The position numbers and the translations under genes are program-made. From assembly GCA_934045905.1 (NCBI GenBank), contig OW203763.1:16374948-16438947 (forward strand): a stretch of 64,000 nucleotides of DNA. Direction: 5' to 3'. Origin of the DNA: Leuctra nigra (Eukaryota > Arthropoda > Insecta > Plecoptera > Leuctridae). The notes below the pieces were generated by a model. That model was not told where the DNA came from. It did not search any database and was given only the letters and a program-made list of their open reading frames with translations. Below are positions 13,001-32,960 of the stretch, piece after piece (position 1 is the stretch's first letter; every line of letters starts with the position of its first letter).

Positions 13001-15454
13001 TTGTTTCTCAAATAAGACTAAGAAAACACTCTGTGTAACACGTTGATAAGCAAGGCTTGCAATACAAGCCTTTGTATTGCATGCCATTTTATGCGTCTGC
13101 AAGTTTCTACTCTACAGGCATTGGAAGGTGTCAAGAGAGCAGTGATAAATAACTGAAAATTCTTGGTATAAATTTGCAAATATTCAAGATTATAACATAA
13201 AATGTCCTTAAAATGACAATAAATTTTAAAGATAACGACAGAAATTGGCAAAATAGGTAGGTAGGTATCTAAAATGTTGATCCCAATGACCATGCAAAGT
13301 TTTAAGTTGATACGTCAAACAGTTCGAGTTAAAATGTCAAAAATCACAGGATCCTGTTCAAAAATGATCCCAGAGACAGTTAGATTACATTAGTATGTAG
13401 TGTGCAAAATTTCAGGTTGATTGGTTGAACGGTTTGACCTGAGCACTGCTGGCAAAACACGAACAAAAAAAACACACACACACAGTGAAAGTGCCATAAG
13501 AGTACCGTGGTGACGCTCGCCATGCTTGCTTAATAGTAATAACATTATTCAATCAAATTACATTGATTGAAATGTTAAACTAGTTTCTTTTGTCAAAGGT
13601 GTTACTTTCAATATATTAGCCAACTTTTATACACTAAGCCAATGTTATGGGCCGTTTATAAGCGCGGTTAGGCGTTATGCGTTTGATAGTGTCTTCACTC
13701 CCATTAAAAACCCTAGGTACCTACCTACCTTATTCTCCCGCGAAACACATCACACTGTGTTTATTCATAACGCGGTTAAAAACGACCAAATGCAATCCAC
13801 CCTGCTAGCTCAGTAGGTAGAGCGCTGGACAATGGTGTAAGAGGGCCCCGGTTCGAATCCAGTCGAGGTTGTACTTCTTTATTTTGACATTTTCTCAAGA
13901 TTTAATTCTGCCTAACCATAGTTATTTTTTTTAAATTGCCCAGCTTTAATATGCGCAAGTTCCAATTTGTCTACCCAGAGAGGTTTTTTCCCTTAGGCTG
14001 CCCAGTAAATAGTTTTCGCGGGAGAATAAGGTTAGATTTCAGGCTCCCGTTAACGGGAGTGTACCCACAGCGCATGCGTTTATCTATTAACCAATCACAA
14101 GTCCAGAAACTGCATGTGGCTGCAGACTTGTGGTTGATTAACATAAAAAAAAATGTTTTTGTACTTATGTGAAAGGCACTGAAGGCGAGATCATCAACTG
14201 TTCCAGTTGAGTGCCAGTATTTAGTTTGATCGGTGCTTAACAAACATTAAGTTAGGTACTACCTACCTTATTTCACAAACATTACATTTTGTAACAGATA
14301 TTGATAAAAAAAATATTTTTAATCTAAGTAGGAGTTAGAAGGACCTAACAGGACTGACACCAAAATATTTTCAATCCCGAGAGCCATGAATAAAAGCTAA
14401 AAGCGATTCTAACAAAGAGAAATATCTTACCGTGGCTGGTGAGTATGAAGTAGGAGGCGCATCAGACATGGAAATCTCCACGTGTGGAGTCAGGAAATGC
14501 ATCGGAGGTGTGGCATTGTCTAGAGACCTTGCACCTAACGAATCTCCTGAGTCGCTGTATGTGGCCGCTAATCCCATGTGGCAACTCAACTCCAGAGGTG
14601 AGCAATGACTTCCTCCCGGTAGCAGCGACAAGCCTGGCCCTCCTGGGCCAGGGTTATCCAGGTCAATACCATGTCTAAAATGAGATCGGTACATCAGTCA
14701 CACAGTTAGAAACTGAAATATTGTTTGCCAAATACAAAATACATTCTATTGTTTAACATTAACCTCAGTAACGGTTTGCTATTTCAATCATAACCTACCT
14801 GTTGAAGAAATGCACTCGAAGACTTTTCATGGAACCAGCTCGATAGCTGCACAGGGGGCAAGATTTGATCATGTCATGTTGTCCCACATGTTCATTTTGG
14901 AAATGGGCTCGCATCGCAATTTGCCTCTGGAATCCTCGGTTACAAATTGGACAGTGATACGGCAGTGTTTTGTTGTGAGTTGTAAAATGCTCAGCCAAAT
15001 GATCTTTCCTGAAAAATCTCTTCTGACACACACGACATTCATAAGGCTTTACTCCTGTGTGTCGCATTTTATGTCGCCTCATATTAGCACCGTTTGAGAA
15101 TTTCATGTTGCATACGTCACATTCGAATATCTTCCGGTTATTAGTTTCTGTAGACGGAGAAGTTTCGCTCTCTGCACCCGTACATCTCGAGAGATGAGTT
15201 AATAAGGCAGCTCGTGTCAATGTTTCGTAGTTATCACAACGTTCACATCTATGGACGGGAATGGCTCCATCACTCGAGTCGTAGTTCGTGTTCAAGGCTT
15301 GATCTGGAGCACTAGAAGTGTTTGGACTTCCACGCCCACCCGATTGATCTGCTTCTCCTTCTTCATTACTGTTATTATCGTTGTGTGTACCCGAATCAGC
15401 CTCTGTTTCATTCTCTGGAGTACCATCAGTTGAACTTCGATCTGGCTCCGTCAT
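10087..15454 (-). CDS. Ikaros/Hunchback-type C2H2 zinc-finger transcription factor
   Basis: Nuclear DNA-binding regulator. Exons (minus): 15454-14799, 14674-14431, 11876-11547, 10470-10087; all junctions are GT-AG and in phase, giving 537 aa. An acidic Ser/Asn-rich N-terminus is followed by a C2-HC finger (about 70-91) and four C2H2 fingers (about 112-132, 140-160, 168-189, 199-220; the last spans the exon 1/2 junction). A Ser/Pro-rich linker carries a SUMO-type site (IKQE, 363-366) and PVNLS (378-382), a CtBP-binding-like motif. The C-terminal pair (about 486-536) begins CIFCGIGFPDQTLYFLHKGC and ends FNSHLLSKTHQ, with the spacing of the Ikaros/Hunchback dimerisation fingers. No closer orthologue was recognised, so no symbol is given. 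The start is the first ATG of a long open exon. A missed small exon in the 12.1-14.4 kb intron cannot be excluded. Confidence 0.85.
11170..11445 (+). mobile_element. LINE 3'-end fragment with ATT tail
   Basis: The plus-strand translation reads KRRVGRPREKWRELVAGDV, the basic GRPRxRW tail typical of non-LTR reverse transcriptase ORFs. Purine-rich sequence and a short (ATT)n tail ending near 11440 follow. It is 5'-truncated and sits in intron 3 of the zinc-finger gene, in antisense orientation. Confidence 0.65.
11925..12075. mobile_element. Fold-back element in zinc-finger gene intron
   Basis: CATAATTATCCACT at 11925 recurs inverted near 12062-12075. Inside, TTTTAAAATCTCTAGGTA pairs with TACCTAGAGATTTTAAAA, and TTTCAAATTAGTAATCCA pairs with TGGATTACTAATTTGAAA, around a short loop near 11995-12005. 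The near-palindrome starts about 50 bp from the exon 3 acceptor. Confidence 0.75.
13798..13880 (+). mobile_element. tRNA-derived SINE head
   Basis: A pol III box A-like TAGCTCAGTAGGTAGAGC and a box B-like GGTTCGAATCC lie at tRNA-like spacing. The acceptor and anticodon stems do not pair properly, so this is not a functional tRNA. It is read as a tRNA-derived SINE or decayed tRNA pseudogene. A possible small MITE (about 13650-13790, with GGCCGTTTATAA-like ends) lies just upstream. Confidence 0.6.
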
Positions 15455-16516
15455 TTTGCAACTACTTCATAAACTGGCTTCGGTATGTCACGAAAAGGTT
15501 ACTACTTTAGAAAGCATCAAATCACTAGAACACAAAGAAAACACATAAGATAGTGTCGTGTATCTTCTTACTAAATACTTTTATAGGCCATAGGCTAACA
15601 AGACCTAAATTCCTTTTCCATGTTACCATATTCCCAGGCTAAATAAGGCCAATGCACTCTAACGCAAAACCAATGCTAAGAGCCAGTGTGAGCTACAGCA
15701 CCACGCATTCACAAAATTCCCACACAAACTAAATATACTTACATATTATCTTAACGTAAGAAATTAATCTTACTTCATTCTACAACCCATCTTCAATATT
15801 ATTCGATCAAAATCCAGACCGAAATAATCCCATTGACCTACCGGAAGTAGGAAGTGTTACAGGTGTCTTTAGTGTTGCATTTCCGTCGTCGAACCATCTC
15901 ATCTTCTCTTCGTCACACTTCTTGATTGGACCGTTATGTTATACTCCGTTTCCTTCTAAGAGAGTGGTGCTACCTATCATCGTTACACAGTATTGTCTTT
16001 GAGCGGGAAAATATGGTTCAACAAGTAATTCAAATTACCATGACTGCGAAACACAACTGGCATTCTACAAGGAATTCATTAATATCATATGAAATAGGAT
16101 GTGTATAGAAAATAAAACCATAATTTAATTAAATGAAACTCTTGATGTAGAAATGATCACTTTTATTGAACATAAAATGGCAATATTAAAGGTGTCTTAG
16201 TATAAAAAAGAAGTGTGTATAAAATAATAATATAAAACTTCCACAAAGATTCAAAACATTGTACATTTAAAAAATATAAACCTATTATAATACAATCATG
16301 AGCATTCAAAATAAATGTTTAACATCATTGACATTATTCTTATTATTTTAGGTGGGCAGAGGGTAAGGCAGTAGAAAATTTTGGATGGGAGCGCGCCCAC
16401 CTGCGCCCACCCCTGTAGATATTGACATGATTTCTTGACTTTTCAGTGCAATTTCGAGTTTTTAAGGTCACTAAAAGTAAAATCCAAATCTTAAGAGGTA
16501 GGTATAATAGATAATT
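15455..16516. other. Intergenic: zinc-finger 5' flank and TRAF6 3' UTR
   Basis: The minus-strand zinc-finger gene must start somewhere from 15455 up to about 16000. From 16516 down to about 16150 lies the presumed TRAF6 3' UTR. It includes a fragment (about 16345-16420, GTGGGCAGAGGGT...) that also occurs near 41770-41850, so it is repetitive. No coding exon is seen. Confidence 0.45.
16162..16167 (-). promoter_or_regulatory. Candidate TRAF6 polyadenylation signal
   Basis: On the minus strand the bases read AATAAA, in the context TTCAATAAAAGTG, about 350 bp after the TRAF6 stop codon. Other A/T-rich candidates exist nearby. Confidence 0.45.
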
Positions 16517-19500
16517 TTAAACTGCCGATTCAATACGGATTAGAATTGTAACACAATCATTAATAAGATGACCCCCACTTAATTCTGCAAGAGTAATATA
16601 CTCTGGATAGCCAAAACCTCTCGTGTTAATATCTGTAAGGGGTTTTTGAAATGCTAACAATCCAGGTTCAGGTGCCATAATATCTTCTTTGTTCAACTTC
16701 ATATTAACGTTAACAAGTGTGAACTTAATCCGTCCAGAAAAAGGCCACTTCAAGCATGAATCATGCTCAGATTTCATAAGATGAATATTTAACGCTAGAA
16801 TATTTTTGTTATATTGGCAAAGATTAAGTCGAGCGCAAAACTTGTAACCCTTCGGACTTGTGTAGAAGCCACGAGTCCAAACTTGGGCCTTCACTTTGTC
16901 AGAAAAGTTTGTAATTGTCCATATATATGTTCCATTACAATGAACAGTACCTAAATCATCACAAATTTTAACAATATCATTTCTACTCGAATTTATCTGG
17001 AGTTTCATGTTCTCAATTTGAATTGCCTGCTCTCGATTCTGCTGTTCCAATAAAACAATTCGTTCATAGAGTGACCGTACAAGTCCGTGCCAATCTGTCT
17101 GGGCTGATTTTCCCTTTGCGTCTGGTTCCCACAATGTAGCTGCTTCCTGTGCCTTTGGATCCATCGGTTTATCTTCTAGAAATGAGCTGAGATCCTTAAA
17201 TGCTGTGCTCAGCAACTAGAATAAAAATTAAAATGTTTTTGAATATACCTGTTCACAATCATACTGAATGCAATGCAACAACAATAAAGTATCCAAGAAT
17301 CATTTACATATCAATAAATATACCTAGTAAAGATTTATATTATAAAAAAGTGAATCTCTACTTGGATTATGATCTTTCATTTAGAGTATGGCATAATCAA
17401 GAAGTTAATTTGTGTTTGACTAATCATTAACATTCTGATTTGAAATTAGTGGTAGATCTGTAAGTTACAAATGAGAAGTGACCATAAAATGAACTAAGCG
17501 CTATACATGTATCTTAACAGTGAAACGATTAATGACAGTCGTTCAAGGTGCAGTCATTTCGATTGATTAGTCAATCAAAAGTTTAAAAGATTTGAGACAG
17601 TCTAATTCCCTTGAGCCCCACTGTTTTTGCCACTCGTACCAGTGTTTAAAAAACTATATACAAATACTAAATAGACCATACACGTACACTGATATGATGT
17701 TGCATGTGAGTTTCTAAATGCATCTTGAGTTCTTCATTTGTCGAAAAAGTAGATGTACATCCAACACCTTTATTGGTGCATTCAATGATCGGTACTTCAG
17801 AGGTAGAGTCGCGTGTATTACTGTTAGATTCCAGAGCCTGAATTTCTCTTCTCGTAAAGTTGTCGGGGAATAAATCGGTGTTGATGCTCAGAGGACGATT
17901 GTCAACCGGACAGCAGCTTCCTTTGTTCCTGAGAAAATAACACACATTAAAAATTCAGAATTTTAAATATAGGTATGAGATGACAGTGTCATAGTTTCAT
18001 TCTGTTGAGAAAGAAGTGTTGGTACAAAAAAAAGCAGTGAAAAGCAGTGCTTAATTTGGCGGCAGATGGGGTGGATGTATCCCATCACTCATTTTCAGGA
18101 TGGATGTCGTCTACCCACTTATTTTTAGTAGTACCTAGTCCGAGTAAAAATTGGCTTAAAATGGTGTACAAACCGTGCCATTGAAAGACACTTAATGTAA
18201 TATTCTATATCATTAATTCATTGAAATTCAAAATTTTCCCGCAGATCCATATTGTATGGGGGGGCCCTCCCACCAAACCCCACATTGTTTTCGTAAGGAA
18301 GCGTATTTCCGGACAATCGCTGAGCGTCCGTCCACCCACTTATTATTTTAAAAATTAACCACTGCTAAAAAGGACTATTCTCGCAGCATTTCGGATGAGT
18401 TTCTTACTCCTCTTAAAGCAGGCACATTGCTCTCGACGGAACCTAGCCTTCTTTAGCATCCTTGAATCATAGATATAGATGTACTGTGTCCTGAGTTGTT
18501 TTATATATATGATTTATTCAGACATGGGCAGTATCTAGATACTTGTATCTTAAGATACGTATCTTAGATACATTTGTATCTTGTATCTAGTATTTTAAAT
18601 ACATAAGCCAAATGTATCTGCATCTTGTATTTTAAATACCCATTTCTAAAGTATTTTGTATCTTTTTTGAAGATTTAAAATACAAGATACATATTATGCA
18701 CCTAGAATTTCAAAGAGAGCAGAGAAGCATAAAATAATACACGTTGCCCTATTGAATCGATCAAGAAAATGTTAAGTATGTTGCCTTTCAATAGAACAAA
18801 TTGAAATTTAATTTAGACAGTAAGTCCCTACATTTTTTACTGTTGGATGATATGTGTGAGAATATAAAAAGTATCTTTAAATGTATCTTTTTTGAAGTAT
18901 CTAAAGATACTATCTTGTATCTTGTATTTTAAATACATCTCTAAAATGTATCTTGTATCTTGTATTTTAGATACCCAAATTAAAAGTATCAGTATCTTGT
19001 ATTCCAAATACATTGAAACAGAGTATTTTGCCCATGTCTGGATTTATTATTAAATCCTTACGAGACATCTCCATACAAACTGAGCCAAATCTTTTTAAAG
19101 TTAGTTGTAAAGTTTAGACACCTACGAGCTAGCTGAGCAAAAGAATTTTTAACAACATTTTAAGAAATAATACATCCATGGACAATAGTACCTATACCTA
19201 ATATAATAAAGAAAGTGAAAAAGGAAGTAGGTACCTAGGTATGTAGGTACCCAATTATTTATTTGGAAAATGAATCTAATAGGTAGGTACTTGGAAATTT
19301 TGATTTCTTCCGAGAAAATAGAATGTGTGGAATATTTCCGAGAATTCAAAATGCAATGGTTCTAGTAGCCGAGTTCTAGTAATCACATTAACGCAAGCAT
19401 TTTTTGCCGCAACAATGCAACTGTGTTTCTTGCGATAAAGTGAGAGCTTGAAATTTGAGTGATAGTAGGTATTAGGTATTCCTAGGTAGTTCTCTACACA

Positions 19501-19928
19501 ATAACGTTAGAGGTATTCTTACTGGAGCCACATGTGAATGCATTCACTGCAAAAGCGATGTCCACATGTTGTCAGCACTGGGTTATTAAGGCACTGTAGA
19601 CATATTGGGCATTCAAACCTCGACTCGATTTCTTGCTCCCCGTCAAAATTAGGTTTCCGCTGAAAGTACAAGTAATACAATTAGATTCCTTCTATAATTA
19701 ATTATTCTATACTAGGTATACTATGGCAACGTCATACTACCTACTTGATCAATCAAACATTATTAACCTAGAACCATCAAAATATAACTTGGTAGGTAGA
19801 TAGGTACTAGGTACTAGGTGGTAGCTGGTAAATAACAGTAATGGTCCTAGGAATTACAAAATGTATCTAACCTGAGGTACAAATGGTGTAAGAGAACTAA
19901 ATAAATCCTCTTCTGTAGGTTTATCCAT
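16517..19928 (-). CDS. TRAF6: TRAF6-type TNF-receptor-associated factor, compact
   Basis: Cytoplasmic E3 ubiquitin ligase adaptor of Toll/IMD- and JNK-type signalling in the TRAF6 family. Exons (minus): 19928-19872, 19659-19523, 17928-17688, 17215-16517; phases agree and give 377 aa. The RING runs from C36 (CPICLQC) through CGHRFCSEC to CCPVDN, with the Asp ligand typical of TRAF6. LFPDNFTRREI follows, a strong TRAF6 signature. There is one TRAF-type zinc finger (about 115-142), a coiled coil (about 190-233), and a C-terminal MATH/TRAF-C domain from YIWTITNF (about 242) to the end, including KWPFSG and LLAFQKP. Family members usually have more zinc fingers (human TRAF6 is 522 aa), so this form is short. 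It is divergent from TTLL1. The start is the only ATG ahead of the RING with a clean exon. An extra small zinc-finger exon could be hidden between 17928 and 19523. Confidence 0.9.
18045..18364. mobile_element. Degenerate hAT-like element in TRAF6 intron
   Basis: The left end is CAGTGCTTAATTT and the right end AAATTAACCACTG (12 of 13 bp match when reversed). Flanking 8-mers GTGAAAAG and CTAAAAAG agree at 6 of 8 positions, consistent with a worn target duplication. There is no ORF. Confidence 0.5.
18519..19040 (+). mobile_element. hAT-like non-autonomous element, family A copy 2
   Basis: The terminal inverted repeats are CAGACATGGGCA and TGCCCATGTCTG. The exact 8-bp target duplication GATTTATT lies at 18511-18518 and 19041-19048. 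It is collinear with the copy at 2230-2775, with small deletions in the central core (522 against 546 bp). It lies in intron 2 of the TRAF6 gene. Confidence 0.94.
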
Positions 19929-20484
19929 TCTCTTCAGTTTGTGACAACCTGCAGTTGACATTCACAGCATGTCATCGAGGCACTGGCACACCCACACACT
20001 TGCAGACAGGTCCCAAGGCTACACAGGTTACATACCGCCGATGCCACACATGACGCACCTGATTTCTGACAGATAGTGAAATACCTGATCGTGACGTCAT
20101 AGAAGCTTGGCCAATCAAACGCTAGCGCGCGTTGCGACAATGGCATGCTTCTCAGCTACATTCTAATTTTTATTGTTGTTGTTTATTATAAAATGAACAA
20201 TTACTGTATAAATAAAATTAAAATTTGGATGCAACTAGGTACATTCATAACATAACAACATCTTTTGAAAATTACTCATAATTATAATATGTCTCGAACT
20301 AAGATACCAAGTAAATATTGGGGTTGCTAGGTAACCACAACAATGATTTTAAAATGACATTTCATATTTCAAATTTAAAAATATCAGCTGTCTGTGACAG
20401 TAGGACAGACACCATTTTATGGTAAGGTTGTCAAAACTTTTTTTTATAGTATTTCCAATATTTGTATTTAATTTTTGAGCTGTA
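19929..20484. promoter_or_regulatory. Divergent TRAF6/TTLL1 promoter region
   Basis: Only 556 bp separate the TRAF6 start (minus, 19928) from the TTLL1 start (plus, 20485). A perfect CRE (TGACGTCA, 20092-20099), a CCAAT box (20111-20115) and a GCGCGC patch (about 20125) cluster in the middle. This is typical of a TATA-less bidirectional promoter. Start sites cannot be placed from sequence alone. Confidence 0.6.
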
Positions 20485-28228
<7,744 letters not shown>

Positions 28229-30182
28229 CTCCAAAATAACCAAATGCCAAAATACTTCTTAAGTCGCCAAATTTACAGTCAACTTTTTGACAGCTACTTA
28301 AACTGAAATTGTATGGCAACGAATGTTATGTTTTTATTATGTTCTAATTATTAATACGATGTATGAAATCAGATTAAAACATTGATACTTTATAATATTA
28401 TGTATTTAATTTCATTCTTCCCTGAGCCTACCTATAGAGAGTCTTTAAATGAATTTAGTGTAATTTTTCCTTTACCTTCATCGAGCTATTGTGCAACGAA
28501 ATAAAAAATTATTACACTTTTAAGTTTTAACTAACTTACACTTGTATAAAAAGCTGCAACAAGCACTCTTTTTAAAACTATTGCCATGATGAAATCACTC
28601 AGACTATAGGATAAATCAAAATTCAAAAGTGTCACATTCGATTATTTTGGTCTTCAACAGAACGCTTTTATTCTACATTTGTACCAAGAGTCAAGTTCAA
28701 AATCACAAGTTTTTAGCAAAAAATAATAGAATCATGCAGCTCTAGACTTTGACAAATGACAGCTGATGTTTGTTTACGTTTGTTAGACGCCATTTTGACG
28801 CAGTCACGGCGACCTGAATTGACATTCCCTGTACAGTCAGTAGCTATAATGTCATCATACAGAAGGCGGTGACAGCTGAGACACACGTGCGTCAATGCAT
28901 GGACCAGACGATCGGTGTATCATTGAACATCCGATCGAACTCTTATGAAAAATTTAACATGAACGAACGGAAATATCTATACTATAATTTCTAAAAACAA
29001 GAGCATTCAAATCCTAATTGAAAAATATATTGAGTTATAGACCTGATAACTTTGTACTAGGTATACGTACTTATTTTTGTATGTTCGACAAGTATTGTCA
29101 GATTCAGATTAGTTTGTTTATTGTCAGCTTAGGATAGATTATGTAAAATACATGATTGTCTCTTACTAAATTGAGCGCAAATTTTTTGATTTGGAAACGA
29201 AGACAATGCCTACACCGTACCAAGACTGCAATTATTACATTTCCCTGCCAATATAATTATAGCAGATAAATATAATTTGTATTTATATAATACATGTAGG
29301 TATACACAATATACAATACAAATATTACAATATACCTACATTTGTCTACATATTCTTCCGCGGACATATTTTAAATGGTGTATGCTTTTATAACTGTAAT
29401 TATATCGTATGTTCATGTACACTACACATCCCACTTCGTTTTAATTATTAGTGCATGTTATACCTATGAGTACGTTTCGGTAATTTTTATATATTTATTA
29501 AACATTTCCTACTGATATTTTGCGGTGGCCGGTGATCGAATAACTTCGATTTTGAAAGGAATTGGTTACGAGTTATAGGTAATTCTTATCCACCGAGTAA
29601 GGTAACGTATAATTTTAAAAACATTACCGCCAATAAAAGCTAATCAAAATGAGTATTACAACGACAATTTTCTTTAATCGATCATAAAGAGTCGGTGGTA
29701 TGGTACTACATACATGTACTTATTTTGAAATAGTATTGCAAACATACATTGTAAACGATTGCCGTTAGAGCACGATTCACTTAGAGTGTTTCTCTCTCGT
29801 ATTTTTTCCAGAACTTCTCGTGTCTAGTTATCACATGGCTGCCGTGATGAGCTTAGCATATGTGGCATGAAAATGTCAGAAAATTGTATTAATGATTTCA
29901 GCATACATCGAACCCATTAAACACTGAATTTACTTCCTACAGAGTCATATCGTTAGTCATAATCTAGTCAATTATATCCCAGCGATAGGAAGTGGCATGT
30001 GATGTGATGTCCTAGGTACAAGACTTAGAATAATCAATTTATTATACATTGGTGAACCTCAAGTGAAAAAATGTGTCCGTGTTGCAAGGAATTAAATTGC
30101 TTTGCATTATGAAATTATTGAGTTGATGACGTAGGTATACATTTGCAAATGTACATGCTCGTATTACACGTAAATCTACCAA

Positions 30183-30305
30183 CGGAGTCGAGGTTCGCTA
30201 CTAATAGACCCACGACCTACTCCTTCTCACCGTCAATCCTCATGTCTTCTTCGCCATCATCATTTTCACATGTAGAGCAGGGCGACGTTAATCAGCGCTA
30301 AACAA
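30183..30305 (+). mobile_element. SINE body fragment
   Basis: CTACTAATAGACCCACGACC and GAGCAGGGCGACGTTAA match the body of the SINE at 22725-22990. The tRNA-like head is missing or decayed. Confidence 0.5.
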
Positions 30306-31101
30306 CAGATAATTTTTGCGCTGGACACCTGCCTGAATGGCACATTATACCCACTGTGTGTCAATTTTCTTCAAAGTTTTGTAAGTGCTTTTTTCACTTA
30401 GGGTCTGTTTCTCGAACTATTCCTTAAAGATCCTCTAGTTAGCTGTGTTAAAATCATTACTTGCGAAGAAGTTAGGCATATTAACTTTGTTTCATTTTAA
30501 AGGGCAAAGGTCATAGTACGAGTATATCATACACTAATTTTGTCGCCAGTGTGAGATGAGTTAACAACTCCTAAGTCGAAACTGTACATGATTTCAAGTG
30601 TCTTCCTTGATTCTCTCCTTCCAATGATGATTTCAATATTTCGATATTGTTTTTGAAGAGTTATAGTGAGGGGGGGGGGGGGGGGCGTTCTATACAGACC
30701 CTCCAATTTCCTTAACTTCATTTGCGTGCTACCATATTAATATTATAGTTTAATAGGAAGTCGATTGTTTTCGTGTCTGCTTTGACAAAAAGATCTAATT
30801 GTTGATAATGAGTTTAACTTCCTACGAGTACAATCAAGCTAAAAAATAATCATTAACCGAACATCTAAAATCCTGATAAGTCAAGACAATATTAAAAATG
30901 TAAGATGCCCGCCCAACTGAGATTAAAATTATGAGCAAATCGTCTCCATGAGTTATGTCCTACGCACATTATTTTTGTATTAAAAAAATAATTTGTCAAT
31001 GCCATATTCTTTAAATAAAAATATATGCCACTTGACAAATAATATTAGGATAGGTATTCCGTGATGACAGGAGTAAGTCAGTGGGCTATGTGTGTTGATG
31101 A

Positions 31102-31151
31102 TATCCATTGCGTACACATTGATGCGTATCCATTGCGTACACATTGATGCG
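31102..31151. repeat. 25-bp unit tandem duplication
   Basis: Two identical head-to-tail copies of a 25-bp unit containing CCATTGCGTACACATTGATG, with no divergence. Confidence 0.9.
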
Positions 31152-32809
31152 TATCCAAGGACATCGACATTATTTGTATTCACATACTTTTTTAGAGTTT
31201 GGATATTTTTGGAAGACATTGACATTACGAAGAATCGAGAAGAGTCATAAACGATGGTTGTTTTGTGTTGAAATTGAAATCTGATATTTTTATGATCCAT
31301 TAGTATTTTTATTTTGATATTTTCGGGGTCCATCAGACGGTTAATAGCGTTTAATTATTTTTAACAAAATTCATAATATTTCGGGTCGGTAAACTTAGAA
31401 TTGTCAATAACGAAATCTGCAGTACTCCCAACATTTCGCTTAATTATAAAATAAATGCATGATGACTAACACTTTTATTTCAGTGTGTTTGCTAATTTTA
31501 AAAGAAAACCAAATTACCTGTCAATTTAACATATTTTTATATCTTTCAAAAGAAAACAACTTATAAATTCCAATGCACTGAAATAGCCCCCATTCGTGTA
31601 AACATCAATTTGTTTTCATTGAAACTGAACATCAATTTAATTTGTTTGGATTTTCAATTCGAATTCCTATTTTTGTTCCGCCTAGCACTAAATTATTCAT
31701 TCTATTCCATCTCCATGTATGGTTTTGGAGCAATGGCCTCGAATATGTCTGCGTATAGGTGAGAAAAGCCTATGGCGTGGTGTTATTATATTTTGAATCG
31801 ATTAGGTGATATGTTTATTTGTGTTGACGAGGGACGAGGAAGGTTGCGAGTAGTACACGGTACACGTAGCCACTAATAACAAGATAGGAACGTTTGCGTG
31901 ATCACTCTTCTCTCTGTGTGGGTTGATTTTACGAAATAAACCTTTTATTGAGTGTCAACCCGCAGATGTGAAAACTGATCAAATGGGAGAGGTGAATTAT
32001 TAATTCGTTCGTTTTTAAATATTTATGTGAAATGACAAATCATATCAATGAGAAAAATCAGCACTGCCATTTTATATTTTTCCATTTACCTTCGTGGCAG
32101 TACTATATAAAGCTTCCCTTTTTTCACGCACACTATCCAACCGATATCAGATAATTATTGTTCTAAAAAATAATGAGGCACGAAGAAATAAAACAGTCAT
32201 TTCCACTTTCTAGTTTTTGGAAAATTCTAAAAATTCTTAATATGATCTGTCATATAATCATTATTATAAGTACACATTTTGACGTTTTGACAAATCTGAA
32301 TTGCAATTAGAACCTATTTAAATTTGAATACTTTAAAACATGTCTTACATATTTACGTACAATTTACAACCTTACAATAATTACATTAAAATATGTCTAT
32401 ATTCTTAGACATACAAACTTATTTTGTGTTCTCATTCCACCACATTTTCGAAGATAAAACGGTGTTTTCATAATCAATACTGTAAAGAGGTTTGAACATC
32501 GATAAATATGTATTGTGGTAAGTTTGTCCATATCCTGTCAGTGGAACGGAATACATAAAGAAGGGATGAAAGGTGTTGTTTGCTACACCCTCCCAATGTT
32601 TACGATTACCCCTGGAAACTACAACACTCTAAAGGGGTGAAAAATCTATAATAATCCCTATCAGGTCAGTGGCCATGCAGGGAAGGAAATTGCTCTAAAG
32701 TTTGTTGACATGCCATTTCTTCCTAAAAGTATAGAAAGATGATAATCGAAGTTCAGGGGAAAGTTTTGTTTTACATCTGATAAAAATGTCATATGAGGGG
32801 GGGTCCGGT

Positions 32810-32960
32810 TGTAAAATAGTTCGACAGAAAAGTTTCACAACGGCAAGAAATCGTGACAGCTCAGTTATTGGTCCGGGGTTCGATGGAATGACGGCATGTA
32901 CTGCTTGTGGTTTACCGAGATTATGACAAGGTGACAACTTGATGATTAACTGTCTATTGT
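32810..32960 (+). mobile_element. SINE relic sharing a body with 39714-39850
   Basis: A box B-like GGGGTTCGATGG is followed about 30 bp later by TTGTGGTTTACCG. The same order (GGGTTCGCATCC then TTGTGGTTTACCG) occurs near 39770-39810. Confidence 0.45.

Noticed and set aside
13798..13880. Functional tRNA gene
   Set aside because: Box A and box B are good, but acceptor and anticodon arms do not pair; better read as a SINE head.
30980..31333. 117-codon minus-strand frame
   Set aside because: No splice or start context, no family features, includes a 25-bp tandem duplication; AT-rich chance frame.
31715..31758. Possible first exon (ATG TAT GGT TTT ... GTGAGA)
   Set aside because: Good donor and ATG, but only 14 codons and no phase-compatible partner exon found nearby.
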